A stretch of 64,000 nucleotides of DNA from Caldifarciminota bacterium (GCA_020353055.1 CP070686.1:1784729-1848728); one strand, 5' to 3'. Shown: positions 26,980 through 36,030, counted from the stretch's first letter. The notes: generated from the sequence alone by a model not told the origin. Translations and numbers: made by a program.

Positions 26980-27389
26980 GAACCTTCTCCCCTCTCTATT
27001 TCCGTTATTTTTGGAAGAAAAGCGGACCTGCCGGCGATGATATTGTTGAGCAATTTTGCGATTAACAGTCCGATCCCGAAAAATAACACGGCGAGTACAA
27101 GTGCTCCTGTCTCATGCCAACGCGCACCTAGCACCATGCCCAGAAGGGCTAGAATAACTGGTAAGCCGAACAACAATGACGCCGCGGCAAGACCTCTGCC
27201 AGGAGGTTGTTCAACATAAACTACGTCGTCAACGACAGCGCCGACACTGTTTTCGACTGAAATAGAGTGCTTTGCCCCTGATGTATGGCAATACGTCTTC
27301 GCCTCGCATCTCTCGCATGCCTCACTCGTCTCGAAGCATACTGTCGCCTGTAACCCTTTGACCGCTATGACCCTCCCTCTTCTCCTCAT
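26976..27389 (-). CDS. RseC/MucC-family membrane protein
   Basis: 137 residues. The N-terminal part has a Cys cluster (ATVCFETSEACERCEAKTYCH) and a small beta domain, then two membrane segments (LAAASLLFGLPVILALLGMV and ALVLAVLFFGIGLLI). This is the RseC layout; members are linked to SoxR reduction, Rnf complexes and sigma-E in other bacteria, none of which is nearby. The four Cys could bind a metal or iron-sulfur cluster. The ATG is 5 nt after a consensus -10 box (leaderless). Confidence 0.8.
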   Translation of the reverse strand: MRRRGRVIAVKGLQATVCFETSEACERCEAKTYCHTSGAKHSISVENSVGAVVDDVVYVEQPPGRGLAAASLLFGLPVILALLGMVLGARWHETGALVLAVLFFGIGLLIAKLLNNIIAGRSAFLPKITEIERGEGS

Positions 27390-27394
27390 ATGCG

Positions 27395-27422
27395 ATTATA
27401 GGTATAATCTCTGAACTGTCAA
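27395..27422 (-). promoter_or_regulatory. Promoter of the RseC-like gene (leaderless type)
   Basis: Minus strand: TTGACA (27417-27422), 16 nt, TATAAT (27395-27400), 5 nt, ATG (27389). Fully consensus boxes with no room for a ribosome site. Confidence 0.75.
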
Positions 27423-27485
27423 TTAAATAAAGAACATACCGTGGAACATATTCTGCATACAGAAGGGATTTTCAGAACATGCCCG

Positions 27486-27513
27486 TTGACCCAAAGGGGA
27501 ATATGTTTATAAT
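27486..27513 (+). promoter_or_regulatory. Promoter of the second tldD-like gene (leaderless type)
   Basis: TTGACC (27486-27491), 16 nt, TATAAT (27508-27513), 5 nt, ATG (27519). Divergent from the RseC-like promoter 64 nt away. Confidence 0.75.
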
Positions 27514-27518
27514 TCTGA

Positions 27519-28889
27519 ATGGATCAAGGTTTGGTTACGCTCATCAGAGAAATTCTAGTTGCTGCAGAAGAAAAAATACCTTACGCAGTGGCCACTTTCT
27601 TCAGCAATCGTGGTCTCGACATTGTCCTGGATAAAAAGGATGAAAGATTATCGTCAGCTCCGAGCAATATGGGATTCGTACTATCAATTTTCAACGGTGT
27701 GTACTTTGAGGAATTCGCCACCGACATTGTCGAGAAAGACCACCTATCGAAATTCTGCCGCACGGCGCTCCAAACCGTGGAAGTCAAAGATATCAAACAC
27801 GTACTCATGCCGCCAACAATAGGCAAGAAGTCATTCAAAACCGTCGAGAAAATCGATCCCGACTCGATACCATTGCACGAGAAGATCGATATATTCCGAG
27901 AAAGACGCCAACAAATACTCTCCGGCAAGAATGTAGTGAATTGTGTAATCAATTATTCTGAAGAATCATCGACCAAGGTTTTCATCAGTCCCAAGGGAGT
28001 AATTAATGAGGAGATACGACGAATTGCCCATTACCTGATGGTTTACGTATCGAACGGTAAAGCTTTGAAGTACGATTATTTCTCTACCGGAGGGACAGGA
28101 GGATTTGAATTAACCGAATTACCCGAAGGCACAATCGATGAGATCATAGGTAGTGCCAACAGATTATTGACTTCAGAACATATAGAACCGGGCTTTTACG
28201 ACGTGGTCGGAACGCCCGAAATAGCCGGATTGATTGCCCACGAAGCTTTCGGTCACGGAGTTGAGACAGATATGTATTTGCAGAACCGTGCTCGTTCAAG
28301 GGATTACCTCGGTAAAGATATTGCTTCACCGTCGGTCAACATAATTGACGATCCGTCTCTACCGGGTGGGTACGGTTCATACTATATTGATGATGAAGGA
28401 AATACTGCTCAGCCCACATACATAATCAAGGATGGCAAGTTCATACAAGGTCTCACCCACAAATATGCGAGTGCGGTGCTCGACCTACCCCCAACCGCGA
28501 ACGGGCGGCGAGAATCATTCTCCAGGAAGATATATACCAGAATGTCAAATACTTTCTTCAAATCAGGGTCAGTCACACCTAACGACATCATCGCTTCCGT
28601 AGACAATGGTATATATCTGATCAAAGGACTGAGCGGTATGGAGGATCCAAAGGGATGGGGAATACAAGTTCTGGTGCTGTATGGTAGAGAAATCAAGAAT
28701 GGACGTATCACCGACCGGCTCTTTTCACCACTCGGCATAACCGGCTACGTACCTGACCTTTTGAAAAGTGTCTCCTTGGTGGGCAACGACTTCAAGATCG
28801 ACGTCGGTACTTGCGGTAAAGGCCATAAGGAATATGTCCCGGTCTCCAGTGGAGGTCCGCATATCAGAACCAGGGTGCGTTTGGGATAA
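27519..28889 (+). CDS. TldD-like metallopeptidase (second pair, catalytic subunit)
   Basis: 456 residues. The zinc motif HEAFGH is at residues 241-246 (followed by GVETDMYLQNRARSRDYLGK), and GTCGKGH near the end gives Cys 432. The active-site elements are intact but the sequence differs clearly from the tldD at 16 kb, so this is an old paralogue rather than a recent copy. Predicted leaderless. Its stop overlaps the next gene's ATG by one base, so the two subunits are made together. Confidence 0.9.
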   Translation: MDQGLVTLIREILVAAEEKIPYAVATFFSNRGLDIVLDKKDERLSSAPSNMGFVLSIFNGVYFEEFATDIVEKDHLSKFCRTALQTVEVKDIKHVLMPPTIGKKSFKTVEKIDPDSIPLHEKIDIFRERRQQILSGKNVVNCVINYSEESSTKVFISPKGVINEEIRRIAHYLMVYVSNGKALKYDYFSTGGTGGFELTELPEGTIDEIIGSANRLLTSEHIEPGFYDVVGTPEIAGLIAHEAFGHGVETDMYLQNRARSRDYLGKDIASPSVNIIDDPSLPGGYGSYYIDDEGNTAQPTYIIKDGKFIQGLTHKYASAVLDLPPTANGRRESFSRKIYTRMSNTFFKSGSVTPNDIIASVDNGIYLIKGLSGMEDPKGWGIQVLVLYGREIKNGRITDRLFSPLGITGYVPDLLKSVSLVGNDFKIDVGTCGKGHKEYVPVSSGGPHIRTRVRLG

Positions 28890-30157
28890 TGAAGAAGATC
28901 GCCGACAGAATAGACGCCCACGGGTTTACCGATTTTAAGATCATTGAAATCAGATCGAACGAAACTCAGTTGTACTTGTTGAGAGATCGGATTGAATCAA
29001 AACGCAATATTGAAAGTCACTCTTACGACATAACTGTTTATGCAGATCATGCTGGCGCCGATGGAACGCTTCGCGGCGAATACAATTTCGAGTACAAACC
29101 CGATACCGACCTTCAATTCTATCTCGAGCAGGCCAAATTTGCCTGTTCGATGATCAAGAATCGCTATTATGGCTTGATTCAAAAAACAAAGCCTTCCAAT
29201 GTTCAAATCCTGGATCCAAAACTGGAAAACCTAGATGAAGTTGGTACGCAGCTAACTGAAAGCATATATCAGAGCACAAGAGATGCAAGTGTATATCTTT
29301 CTGGCGCCGAGATTTACCTGAAAAAATCCGAGATTACACTCAAGACCTCAACGGGAATCGAACTCAGTAAGATCAAAGGGTTGATCAGTGTCGAAATCAC
29401 GCTTATCGCCAGAAGAGGCAAGGAAGAGCAGGAACTTAATTTTCACCTCAGAAGAAGGAGTATAGAAGATTTGCGGTTGCAGCAGCGTATCGAAGAATAC
29501 AAGGAACATACGCTAAAAACGCTCGACGTGCAGGTGCCCAGAAGCGGAAAGGCAAATGTGGTATTTAATGCGTCCGATGTCTATGCACTGCTGCATCCGC
29601 TCATTTTTCACAGTTCTGGCAAAGCAATGGACCAGGGAATAAGCCGTTTCCGTGTCAATGAAAGAATCGTCGAACAAGCAACAAACGATTTTACCCTTAA
29701 AACCAGCGGTATTCTTCCGTTCGGACTCTATACCGATCCTTTCGATGACGATGGGATAAGCGGCCAGGAACATACGATCATCGACCGCGGTATATTCAAG
29801 AAATACTGGGCAACGAAACGATACGCCGACTACCTTAATGTCGAACCAACTGGTTCATTCAAGAATCTTATCATCGAACCCGTATCCAATGAGATATCAA
29901 GCACTGACAGCTACTATGATATAGTGCAGTTTTCCGATCTCTCACCAGACCCGATCACCGGTGATCTGGTTGCCGAAATCAGATTCGGCTATCAAGTGAA
30001 GAACGGCAAGAAAATACCGATAAAAGGTGGTTCAATCGGCTGTAATGTATTTGAAGCCTTAAAGAATATACAATTTTCGGACAACCACACATTCGAGGGC
30101 CTTTATTCAGGTCCTACATTCATGGTTCTGAGGGATTTATCCATTTCCGGGCAATAA
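28889..30157 (+). CDS. TldE/PmbA-like subunit (second pair)
   Basis: 422 residues of the PmbA_TldD superfamily without HExxxH. Recognisable stretches include HSYDITVYADHAGADG, PRSGKANVVFNASDVYALLHPL, PFDDDGISGQEHTIIDRGIFKK and the C-terminal IKGGSIGCNVFEALKNI. It should pair with the preceding TldD-like subunit. No peptide precursor gene, antitoxin or RiPP maturase is visible beside it, so the natural substrate is unknown. Confidence 0.87.
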   Translation: MKKIADRIDAHGFTDFKIIEIRSNETQLYLLRDRIESKRNIESHSYDITVYADHAGADGTLRGEYNFEYKPDTDLQFYLEQAKFACSMIKNRYYGLIQKTKPSNVQILDPKLENLDEVGTQLTESIYQSTRDASVYLSGAEIYLKKSEITLKTSTGIELSKIKGLISVEITLIARRGKEEQELNFHLRRRSIEDLRLQQRIEEYKEHTLKTLDVQVPRSGKANVVFNASDVYALLHPLIFHSSGKAMDQGISRFRVNERIVEQATNDFTLKTSGILPFGLYTDPFDDDGISGQEHTIIDRGIFKKYWATKRYADYLNVEPTGSFKNLIIEPVSNEISSTDSYYDIVQFSDLSPDPITGDLVAEIRFGYQVKNGKKIPIKGGSIGCNVFEALKNIQFSDNHTFEGLYSGPTFMVLRDLSISGQ

Positions 30158-30253
30158 CCATTTTACTCCATGTTCACTCAATTCTGAGATCGTAAGCAAA
30201 GGTACTGTGCCTATGACTGCATAAAATTTGGGCTGCGGGCAAGCCCGATATCC

Positions 30254-30287
30254 TTGACATCATCAAACATATCAATATAATGATATG
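30254..30287 (+). promoter_or_regulatory. Promoter of the second PorV-like gene with dyad around the -10 box
   Basis: TTGACA (30254-30259), 16 nt, TATAAT (30276-30281). A perfect 7-bp inverted repeat CATATCA (30268-30274) / TGATATG (30281-30287) brackets the -10 box. Such a dyad is a plausible repressor site. A small GC hairpin (GGGCT/AGCCC) just before it may be the end of the upstream transcript. Confidence 0.6.
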
Positions 30288-30311
30288 TTAAACTAAGTTT
30301 GGAGGTTTTGT

Positions 30312-31319
30312 ATGCGTAAGGTTTTTTTCACCTTTGTTCTTTTCTCGGCACTGTTGTTAGGTGCCACGCGTCCCGGTGCAGTATTCTTGCTTATCTGGCC
30401 CGGAGCGAGAGCTACCGCATTGAGTGGCGCATTTTCCGCCATAGCCGATGATGCTACTGCATGTTATTATAACCAGGCTGGACTTGCCTTTATTGACGGC
30501 ACAATAGTTTCTCTGCAACACGCGCCGTGGCTGTCTGGACTTCAATCGGATATGTACTACGAATATGCTGGTGTTACAAAGTCCTATAAAATCGGCACGT
30601 TCGGTTTGAGTATTGTATATCTAACGACGGGCCCTACTGAAGTACGCAACATCGAAGGCATATATCTTGGCACATACAATACTTTTGATATATCAGTTGG
30701 GTTGAATTACGGAGCAAAGATCAATGAGAATCTTGGCATCGGAGTAGGTTGGAAGTTCATATATTCATACCTCGTCCCACCCTGGGTCTGGGGTAGAATG
30801 CCGGAGCTAGGCATTAATAACGGTGGTATCGGCATTACATACGCGTTCGATGTCGGCACCATGTACAAACCATTCTCTTTTCTTACCGTGGCAGGTGCAC
30901 TGCAAAATATCGGTCCTGACATCAGCTACACCGAGAGTGGTGCTTCGGACCCACTGCCGTACACTCTGAGAATCGGTTTACACTTCCAGCCTATCAATAC
31001 CGATGTTATCCGCGTTGCACTAACCGCGGATGTCACAAAGATTCTAGTCGGTATGTTCGCTGACGAAACACAGACATTTTTTGAAAATTTGAGCTACGAA
31101 TTCAACGAAGCCTGGAAAGGAATAGGACTGGAACTCGATTATTACAACTTCGTAAAACTAAGGGCAGGATATTTCCGGGACAATGAGGGAAAACGCATCG
31201 GGTTTACCTACGGCGGGGGCATAAAAGCCGGCGGTTTTTCACTCGATGTCGGAATCGACCAGAACATCTATGATTTTCCAACAACGAATCGTAAATTCTC
31301 TCTTTCTTATCAATTTTAG
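30312..31319 (+). CDS. PorV/PorQ family outer-membrane protein
   Basis: 335 residues. The signal peptide ends near residue 18 (LLLGA). The family start FLLIWPGARATALSGAFSAIADDATACYYNQAGLAF is textbook PorV (residues ~25-60), and the rest alternates beta strands ending in FSLSYQF with a terminal Phe, the outer-membrane insertion signal. PorV/LptO proteins carry type IX secreted cargo to the attachment machinery. TTGGAGG precedes the ATG. It is a single-gene transcript by spacing. Confidence 0.85.
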   Translation: MRKVFFTFVLFSALLLGATRPGAVFLLIWPGARATALSGAFSAIADDATACYYNQAGLAFIDGTIVSLQHAPWLSGLQSDMYYEYAGVTKSYKIGTFGLSIVYLTTGPTEVRNIEGIYLGTYNTFDISVGLNYGAKINENLGIGVGWKFIYSYLVPPWVWGRMPELGINNGGIGITYAFDVGTMYKPFSFLTVAGALQNIGPDISYTESGASDPLPYTLRIGLHFQPINTDVIRVALTADVTKILVGMFADETQTFFENLSYEFNEAWKGIGLELDYYNFVKLRAGYFRDNEGKRIGFTYGGGIKAGGFSLDVGIDQNIYDFPTTNRKFSLSYQF

Positions 31320-31485
31320 GCGCACCTTATCGCAAGAGCCTGGAGCCAAAAACCTAAGGCACGAAATCGCGAAACTCCAGCCTTGATTATTAAGAGCACG
31401 GCTATGTCATTCCAGGGCATAGCCGTCGCGCTATTTGTAGCCAAATCGCGATCGAACGCGACATTACGATTCGGGGAGTGATTGT
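31320..31485 (+). other. Intergenic region with two inverted repeats
   Basis: CTGGAG (31338-31343) pairs with CTCCAG (31376-31381), and a 9-bp perfect stem ACGGCTATG (31398-31406) / CATAGCCGT (31418-31426) has an 11-nt loop. No T-run follows, so neither is a standard terminator. No promoter is recognised here; GGGGAG at 31473-31478 is the ribosome site of the next gene. Confidence 0.4.
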
Positions 31486-32460
31486 GTGAAGAGGAAAAGG
31501 ATCTTAGTTGTCGGTGCAAGTGGATTCGTTGGCAAGAATCTTGTAGTTGAATTGTCAGCGCAACAACATGTAACCATACTTGTTCGCCCCAAATCAAATG
31601 TCGAATTATTCAAAAACAACGACAGGATCTCTATACATCGAGGTGATCTGGAAGCCGGTTGGGGAATAAACGAAGCGCTAGAAGAAATTGACCTCGTGAT
31701 TCATTGCGCCGCCAAAACCATGGGGCGGAGCTATTGGGAATTCTACAACACCAATACCATCGGCACAGCAAATTTGATACGAGCTATGGAAGAACGGAAT
31801 GTAAAGAAGATAGTATACTTAAGCTCGCACGCGGCATGCGGGCCGAGCGTCGGGAACAAAATAGTGAACGAACATCATACACGAACTCCTATCTCATTCT
31901 ATGGTCGTACAAAAAAGCTCGCGGAAGACCTTATTAGAAACAGCACACTTTCACATGTGATTGTAAGACCGGTTTCCGTGTACGGCCCACACGACAAGGA
32001 AATCCTCACCTATGTTAAATTACTGAACAAGGGCTTTTGCCCAATCATAGGATACGGACCGAAATATCTGAATCTCATCTATGTCAAGGATCTGGTCAAA
32101 ATGATCATCAAAATCATCAACCGAGATATTTTCGCCAACCGTACTTATTTCGTGAATGATGGCCGGTGTTACTCATACTACTCTGTTCTCGACACGATCG
32201 CCAGGACTCTGGGCAAGAAAAACGTCAAAATACATATCCCCGCCTCTATCGCCATGTTTGTGGGATTGCTCAACGATGTGCTCTTACCACCCGCGAAGAA
32301 GCTCGTGACCCGTGATAAAATTAGAGAACTCGCTTGCCAGGCGTGGGTATGCAGCAACGTAAAGGCAGTTGAGGAAGTTGGTTTCGAACCCAGGTATTCA
32401 TTCGAGCGCGGAATAGTTGAAACCATTGACTGGTACAGAAAAAGCGGTTTTCTTTCTTGA
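31486..32460 (+). CDS. NAD-dependent epimerase/dehydratase (extended SDR)
   Basis: 324 residues. The Rossmann motif GASGFVGKN is at residues 8-16, VIHCAAKTMG follows, and the catalytic YGRTKKLAEDL supplies the YxxxK pair after SSHAACGPS. The C-terminal part resembles the 3-beta-HSD/NAD(P)H sugar epimerase group. Substrate cannot be set: a nucleotide sugar or a lipid/steroid-like compound are both possible. GTG start with GGGGAG 7 nt upstream. Confidence 0.85.
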   Translation: MKRKRILVVGASGFVGKNLVVELSAQQHVTILVRPKSNVELFKNNDRISIHRGDLEAGWGINEALEEIDLVIHCAAKTMGRSYWEFYNTNTIGTANLIRAMEERNVKKIVYLSSHAACGPSVGNKIVNEHHTRTPISFYGRTKKLAEDLIRNSTLSHVIVRPVSVYGPHDKEILTYVKLLNKGFCPIIGYGPKYLNLIYVKDLVKMIIKIINRDIFANRTYFVNDGRCYSYYSVLDTIARTLGKKNVKIHIPASIAMFVGLLNDVLLPPAKKLVTRDKIRELACQAWVCSNVKAVEEVGFEPRYSFERGIVETIDWYRKSGFLS

Positions 32461-32479
32461 TATAAAGATTCAACGAACC

Positions 32480-32507
32480 TTGACAAAAATCCTAATGCAT
32501 ATATAAT
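32480..32507 (+). promoter_or_regulatory. Promoter of the RfaH-like gene (leaderless type)
   Basis: TTGACA (32480-32485), 16 nt, TATAAT (32502-32507), 5 nt, GTG (32513). Both boxes are consensus. Confidence 0.7.
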
Positions 32508-32512
32508 AACAA

Positions 32513-33016
32513 GTGAATAATTTGATGTCCTGGTATGCAGGTTACACCAAATGCAATCATGAACGTATTGTGAAGAAAATACTCCAGGAAAAGGGCATCA
32601 ATACCTTTCTTCCGGAAATAATCGTTCCCGGCCGACGTAAGAATCGGAGAATTTTGGTCAAACGGCCGCTGTTCAGGAACTATCTCTTTGTGCAATTAGA
32701 TAAGTTGCAGGAAAATTGGATGAAAGTATTTCGGACACCTGGCCTTGCCCGGATTTGCGGCAACGGCAGGCCTATGCCAATTCCCGATGAAGACATCGAT
32801 TCAATACGGATCTTTCTTAAAAGTGACAGAAACATATTTCCCCTTCCGTATCTGCAAGTTGGTTCAAGGGTACAGGTCACATCAGGACCGCTTACTGGAG
32901 CAATAGGTATATTGGTTCGGGAGGACCAAAGGAAGCGAAGGCTTTCGGTCTCGCTTGAACTAATGGGTCAATCAGTCGTCGTTTCACTCTTCGACGATGA
33001 AGTGAAACCATTCTAG
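32513..33016 (+). CDS. NusG-paralogue transcription antiterminator (RfaH/UpxY-like)
   Basis: 167 residues. The NGN domain shows SWYAGYTKCNHERIVKKIL and RPLFRNYLFVQLD; a KOW motif follows (GSRVQVTSGPLTGAIGILVRED). The divergent NGN and lack of an rplK/rplA neighbourhood mark it as a specialised NusG paralogue rather than NusG itself. Such proteins help RNA polymerase through long surface-polysaccharide operons, but no such operon is next to it here: trpS converges from the other side. The start is a leaderless GTG; an internal ATG four codons later is possible. Confidence 0.82.
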   Translation: MNNLMSWYAGYTKCNHERIVKKILQEKGINTFLPEIIVPGRRKNRRILVKRPLFRNYLFVQLDKLQENWMKVFRTPGLARICGNGRPMPIPDEDIDSIRIFLKSDRNIFPLPYLQVGSRVQVTSGPLTGAIGILVREDQRKRRLSVSLELMGQSVVVSLFDDEVKPF

Positions 33017-33076
33017 CCTAACTCACAAACAACGATATTCAATACGAGAAATATTTTGCGTAGAATGTATGCTTAT

Positions 33077-34066
33077 CTAGTGGTAGGCATTGATGCCTAA
33101 CTTCGTGTAAACCTCACCCATTGTCTGGACTGCGATTTCCTTAGCTCTCTTTCTCCCGCGAACAAGGATTTCCTGAACAGCATCCCGGTCTTCACGCAAT
33201 TGAGCCTGTCTCTTCTGTATCGGTTCCAATTCTTTGCACATATTCTCAAGAAGTATCTTCTTGCAATCAAGACAGCCAATTCCTGCTGCACGGCATTCGC
33301 GAGCACAATAATCGATATCTTCTTTCTTTGAGAAAGCCTTATGCATGGTGAAGATATTACATTCCTCGGGGTTGCCGGGATCGGTCCGTCTCTTTCTTCT
33401 CACATCAGTCACCGCGGTAGACAATTTCTTCCATATCTCTTCCCTGCTATCATCGAGATATATACAATTGTCCAGCGATTTGCTCATCTTGTTTACGCCA
33501 TCGAGCCCTAAAATCCTTGCAACCTCACCCAGTTGCGCCTTGGGTTCCGGGAAAACATGTCCGAACAGAGAATTGAATCGTCTGACAATCTCGCGAGTCA
33601 GTTCCAGATGCGGCAGTTGATCATCTCCGACCGGCACAACCTCAGCCTTGTACAACACAATATCCGCCGCCATCAATACCGGATAATCGAGTAACCCCAT
33701 GTTTACATAATCCGGGTTTTGCTCTCTCTTCTCTTTGAAAGTGGGAACCCTCAAAAGCCAGGAAATTGGCGTTATTGTGTTGAGAATCCATGCTAATTCT
33801 GTATGTTCCGAAACCGTCGATTGAACCATCAGTACGCTCCGGTCCGGATCTATGCCCGCGGCCATGTAGTCTATTGCACAATCGAGTATACTCTGTTCCA
33901 TCTCCTTTGGATCAAAATGAACGGTCATCGCATGGTAGTCGACGATGCCATAGATACAGAAATAGTCTTTCTGCAGGGCAATCATGTTGCGCATTGCTCC
34001 AACGTAATTGCCGACATGGAGGCGGCCAGATGGTTGAATACCGCTGAATACCCTCTTCTGACTCAT
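33077..34066 (-). CDS. trpS: Tryptophanyl-tRNA synthetase
   Basis: 329 residues. The class I HIGH-type motif PSGRLHVGNYVGA lies at residues 12-24 and the KMSKS loop is NKMSKSLDN. A CARECRAAGIGCLDCKK block gives four Cys in an insertion near residues 255-275, as in TrpRS forms with a metal or iron-sulfur site. The protein charges tRNA-Trp. Predicted leaderless from its own promoter. Confidence 0.95.
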   Translation of the reverse strand: MSQKRVFSGIQPSGRLHVGNYVGAMRNMIALQKDYFCIYGIVDYHAMTVHFDPKEMEQSILDCAIDYMAAGIDPDRSVLMVQSTVSEHTELAWILNTITPISWLLRVPTFKEKREQNPDYVNMGLLDYPVLMAADIVLYKAEVVPVGDDQLPHLELTREIVRRFNSLFGHVFPEPKAQLGEVARILGLDGVNKMSKSLDNCIYLDDSREEIWKKLSTAVTDVRRKRRTDPGNPEECNIFTMHKAFSKKEDIDYCARECRAAGIGCLDCKKILLENMCKELEPIQKRQAQLREDRDAVQEILVRGRKRAKEIAVQTMGEVYTKLGINAYH

Positions 34067-34072
34067 GTTTGT

Positions 34073-34100
34073 ATGATATACGAATTGAAAATCAAGTCAA
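34073..34100 (-). promoter_or_regulatory. Promoter of trpS (leaderless type)
   Basis: Minus strand: TTGACT (34095-34100), 16 nt, TATCAT (34073-34078), 6 nt, ATG (34066). Confidence 0.65.
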
Positions 34101-34129
34101 CCCTTCTCTTTGTGAAATAACGTCAACTA

Positions 34130-34157
34130 TTGACAATATGACAATCGTGCATATAAT
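34130..34157 (+). promoter_or_regulatory. Promoter of the sorted secreted protein gene
   Basis: TTGACA (34130-34135), 16 nt, TATAAT (34152-34157). A leader of about 33 nt with AAGGAGG precedes the ATG at 34197. Divergent from trpS. Confidence 0.7.
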
Positions 34158-34196
34158 TAAGTGTGAATCGTATGAATTACAACAACAAGGAGGTCC

Positions 34197-35294
34197 ATGA
34201 GACGATTAAGCGTCTTAATTTTTCTTGTGTGCCTCTCTTCAGGGGCATGGCACTACAGCGAGGAACTCGCTCTTACGAAAGTCAGTCAGGTCAATGACCT
34301 GACAATAAGCAGTAACGGGGAACTCTGGGTACTATCCCCATCTACAATCTCTAAGGTCGACGAGAACAGCGGCGACCTCGTAGTGTTCAAACACATCGAT
34401 AATGCGCGTGCTCTCACCGCACTTGGCCCTAACCTGTACTACGTAGATAATAGCAACCGACTCGTGACTCAACCCTCCGACGATAGAGAAAATGCAGAAC
34501 TAACTGGCTTGAATTTGACTAACCCTACTCAGATGACCGCAATGTCTGTATCTGGAGCTGCGGGATTGATCGTGCTTGAACCTACACGACTTGTTTTTGC
34601 CACCCCATTCGAAACAATTAGTACGCTGAGCACAAATGCAGAGCGCTTTTCTATTATACCGCTCGCTGATTATTCGGATCGACGTACGCCCTTTTTTACT
34701 CTATCCGGTAATAGGATTTTCACGTGGTCAGGAGGAAGATTCCTCAATGCTGAAAATTACGTCAGCCGACTCATCTACAGTGCGTCAAACGTAGTACTTG
34801 ACTTCTGCGCCGACAAAAGAGGTAATCTTTATATACTGTTCGCTGACTCAATCACTGTCCTGGATAATAATGGTCAATACAAGGGCAAGATAGGTGTCGG
34901 TAATATCTCACGTGGATCAAGAATTCTATCAAACCCTACCAACAACAGCCTGATTGTCTATGACCGCTCAGCGAAGAACATTCAAGTCATTGCGGAAACC
35001 GGGCAAATAAGTGAAGAACTCATTGTTCTCGATAAGAACCGGCCTAATCCAGTAGATAATTACACGGAGATTCCATTCACCCTAAGTGAACCTCTATTTC
35101 TCACGATAACCATATATAATCTTATTGGCGAACCGGTCAAACAGATCGCACGAGACCGTTTTTTACGCGGTTCTCATCGTGTCGCGTGGAAAGCGGATGA
35201 TGAAGAAGGAAATCTCGTACCCAACGGCGTTTACTTCTATAGACTCGAATCCAACCGGGGTGTTGCCATAAGGCAGTTAATTGTGCTCAGATAA
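34197..35294 (+). CDS. Secreted protein with beta-propeller-like body and FlgD-Ig/type IX-type sorting domain
   Basis: 365 residues. Signal peptide to about residue 17 (LVCLSSGA). The central ~260 residues have repeated short strands with motifs such as SNGELWVLSPSTISKVDENSG and RGNLYILFADSITVLDNNG, like NHL/propeller blades, but no known family is assigned. From about residue 280 comes the sorting domain: NRPNPVDNYTEIPF, IYNLIGEPVKQI, DDEEGNLVPNGVYFYRL and terminal LIVLR. It is likely exported and surface-sorted like the M28 peptidase at the window start. The next gene begins inside its last codons. Confidence 0.72.
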   Translation: MRRLSVLIFLVCLSSGAWHYSEELALTKVSQVNDLTISSNGELWVLSPSTISKVDENSGDLVVFKHIDNARALTALGPNLYYVDNSNRLVTQPSDDRENAELTGLNLTNPTQMTAMSVSGAAGLIVLEPTRLVFATPFETISTLSTNAERFSIIPLADYSDRRTPFFTLSGNRIFTWSGGRFLNAENYVSRLIYSASNVVLDFCADKRGNLYILFADSITVLDNNGQYKGKIGVGNISRGSRILSNPTNNSLIVYDRSAKNIQVIAETGQISEELIVLDKNRPNPVDNYTEIPFTLSEPLFLTITIYNLIGEPVKQIARDRFLRGSHRVAWKADDEEGNLVPNGVYFYRLESNRGVAIRQLIVLR

Positions 35295-36030
35295 ACCTCG
35301 CCTGTGCCACCCGAATTCAAGGGCGGCGTTAAAAACAGGTTTCTCGTCAGTCAGATTTACATTAGGACATCACTCTGTACTTGAAAAACATGCGAGCGTC
35401 CTGGTGGGTATTTCTGGTGGCATTGATAGCATGGTACTGCTTTATCTGCTCCTGAAATACAATGAAAAATACAGGCAAAGATGGGACATAAAGGCCGCTC
35501 ACATCAACCCGGGATTTCCCCGCTGGGATCCGAATATTCTCGAAAAATACCTTTCAACCCTCAACGTTAAACTCGTCATTACCAGCAGCAAAATTGATCA
35601 AAGATTAGAGAAAGTCGAGGACAAATGTTATTTCTGTTCGCGCGAAAGACGCAAAAGACTCATGGAAGTTGCTGAAAACCTGGACATTTTCAACATTGCC
35701 CTGGCACACCATAAGGAAGATGTGGTCGAAACACTGCTGCTCAACATGCTCTACACAGGCCGGATGGGTACCCTTTTACCCAGACAACCCATTGTCCGAG
35801 GACGTTTTGCATTTGTCCGCCCGCTATATTATATGGACAAAAAGACTATTGTGGCAATCGCCAATGCATTCGGTCTGAAGAGTTTTGGTAATTCATGTCC
35901 TTATTACAAAGAATCAAGACGCGAGCGGATACGTGAATTGTTAGATGAAATTGAAACGAAGAACCCCGATATCTACACCAATATTTTCAATAGTATCTTT
36001 AACATAAACAAGCCGTACATGCCTTCCTGA
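35281..36030 (+). CDS. TtcA-like PP-loop tRNA thiolation enzyme
   Basis: 249 residues if started at the TTG at 35281; the exact start is uncertain because no ATG or GTG lies before the conserved region. The ATP-binding loop VGISGGIDSM, the CYFCSRERRKRL CxxC motif and the late SCPYYKESRRERIRE Cys match the TtcA/TuaA-type iron-sulfur thiolases that modify tRNA with sulfur (for example 2-thiocytidine). It overlaps the end of the secreted-protein gene by 14 nt, so it is probably read from that promoter. Exact tRNA target unknown. Confidence 0.78.
   Translation: MCSDKPRLCHPNSRAALKTGFSSVRFTLGHHSVLEKHASVLVGISGGIDSMVLLYLLLKYNEKYRQRWDIKAAHINPGFPRWDPNILEKYLSTLNVKLVITSSKIDQRLEKVEDKCYFCSRERRKRLMEVAENLDIFNIALAHHKEDVVETLLLNMLYTGRMGTLLPRQPIVRGRFAFVRPLYYMDKKTIVAIANAFGLKSFGNSCPYYKESRRERIRELLDEIETKNPDIYTNIFNSIFNINKPYMPS

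Noticed and set aside
31395-31432. 9-bp hairpin upstream of the epimerase gene, considered as terminator or riboswitch
   Set aside because: No T-run follows and no known riboswitch core is recognisable; kept only as an intergenic note.
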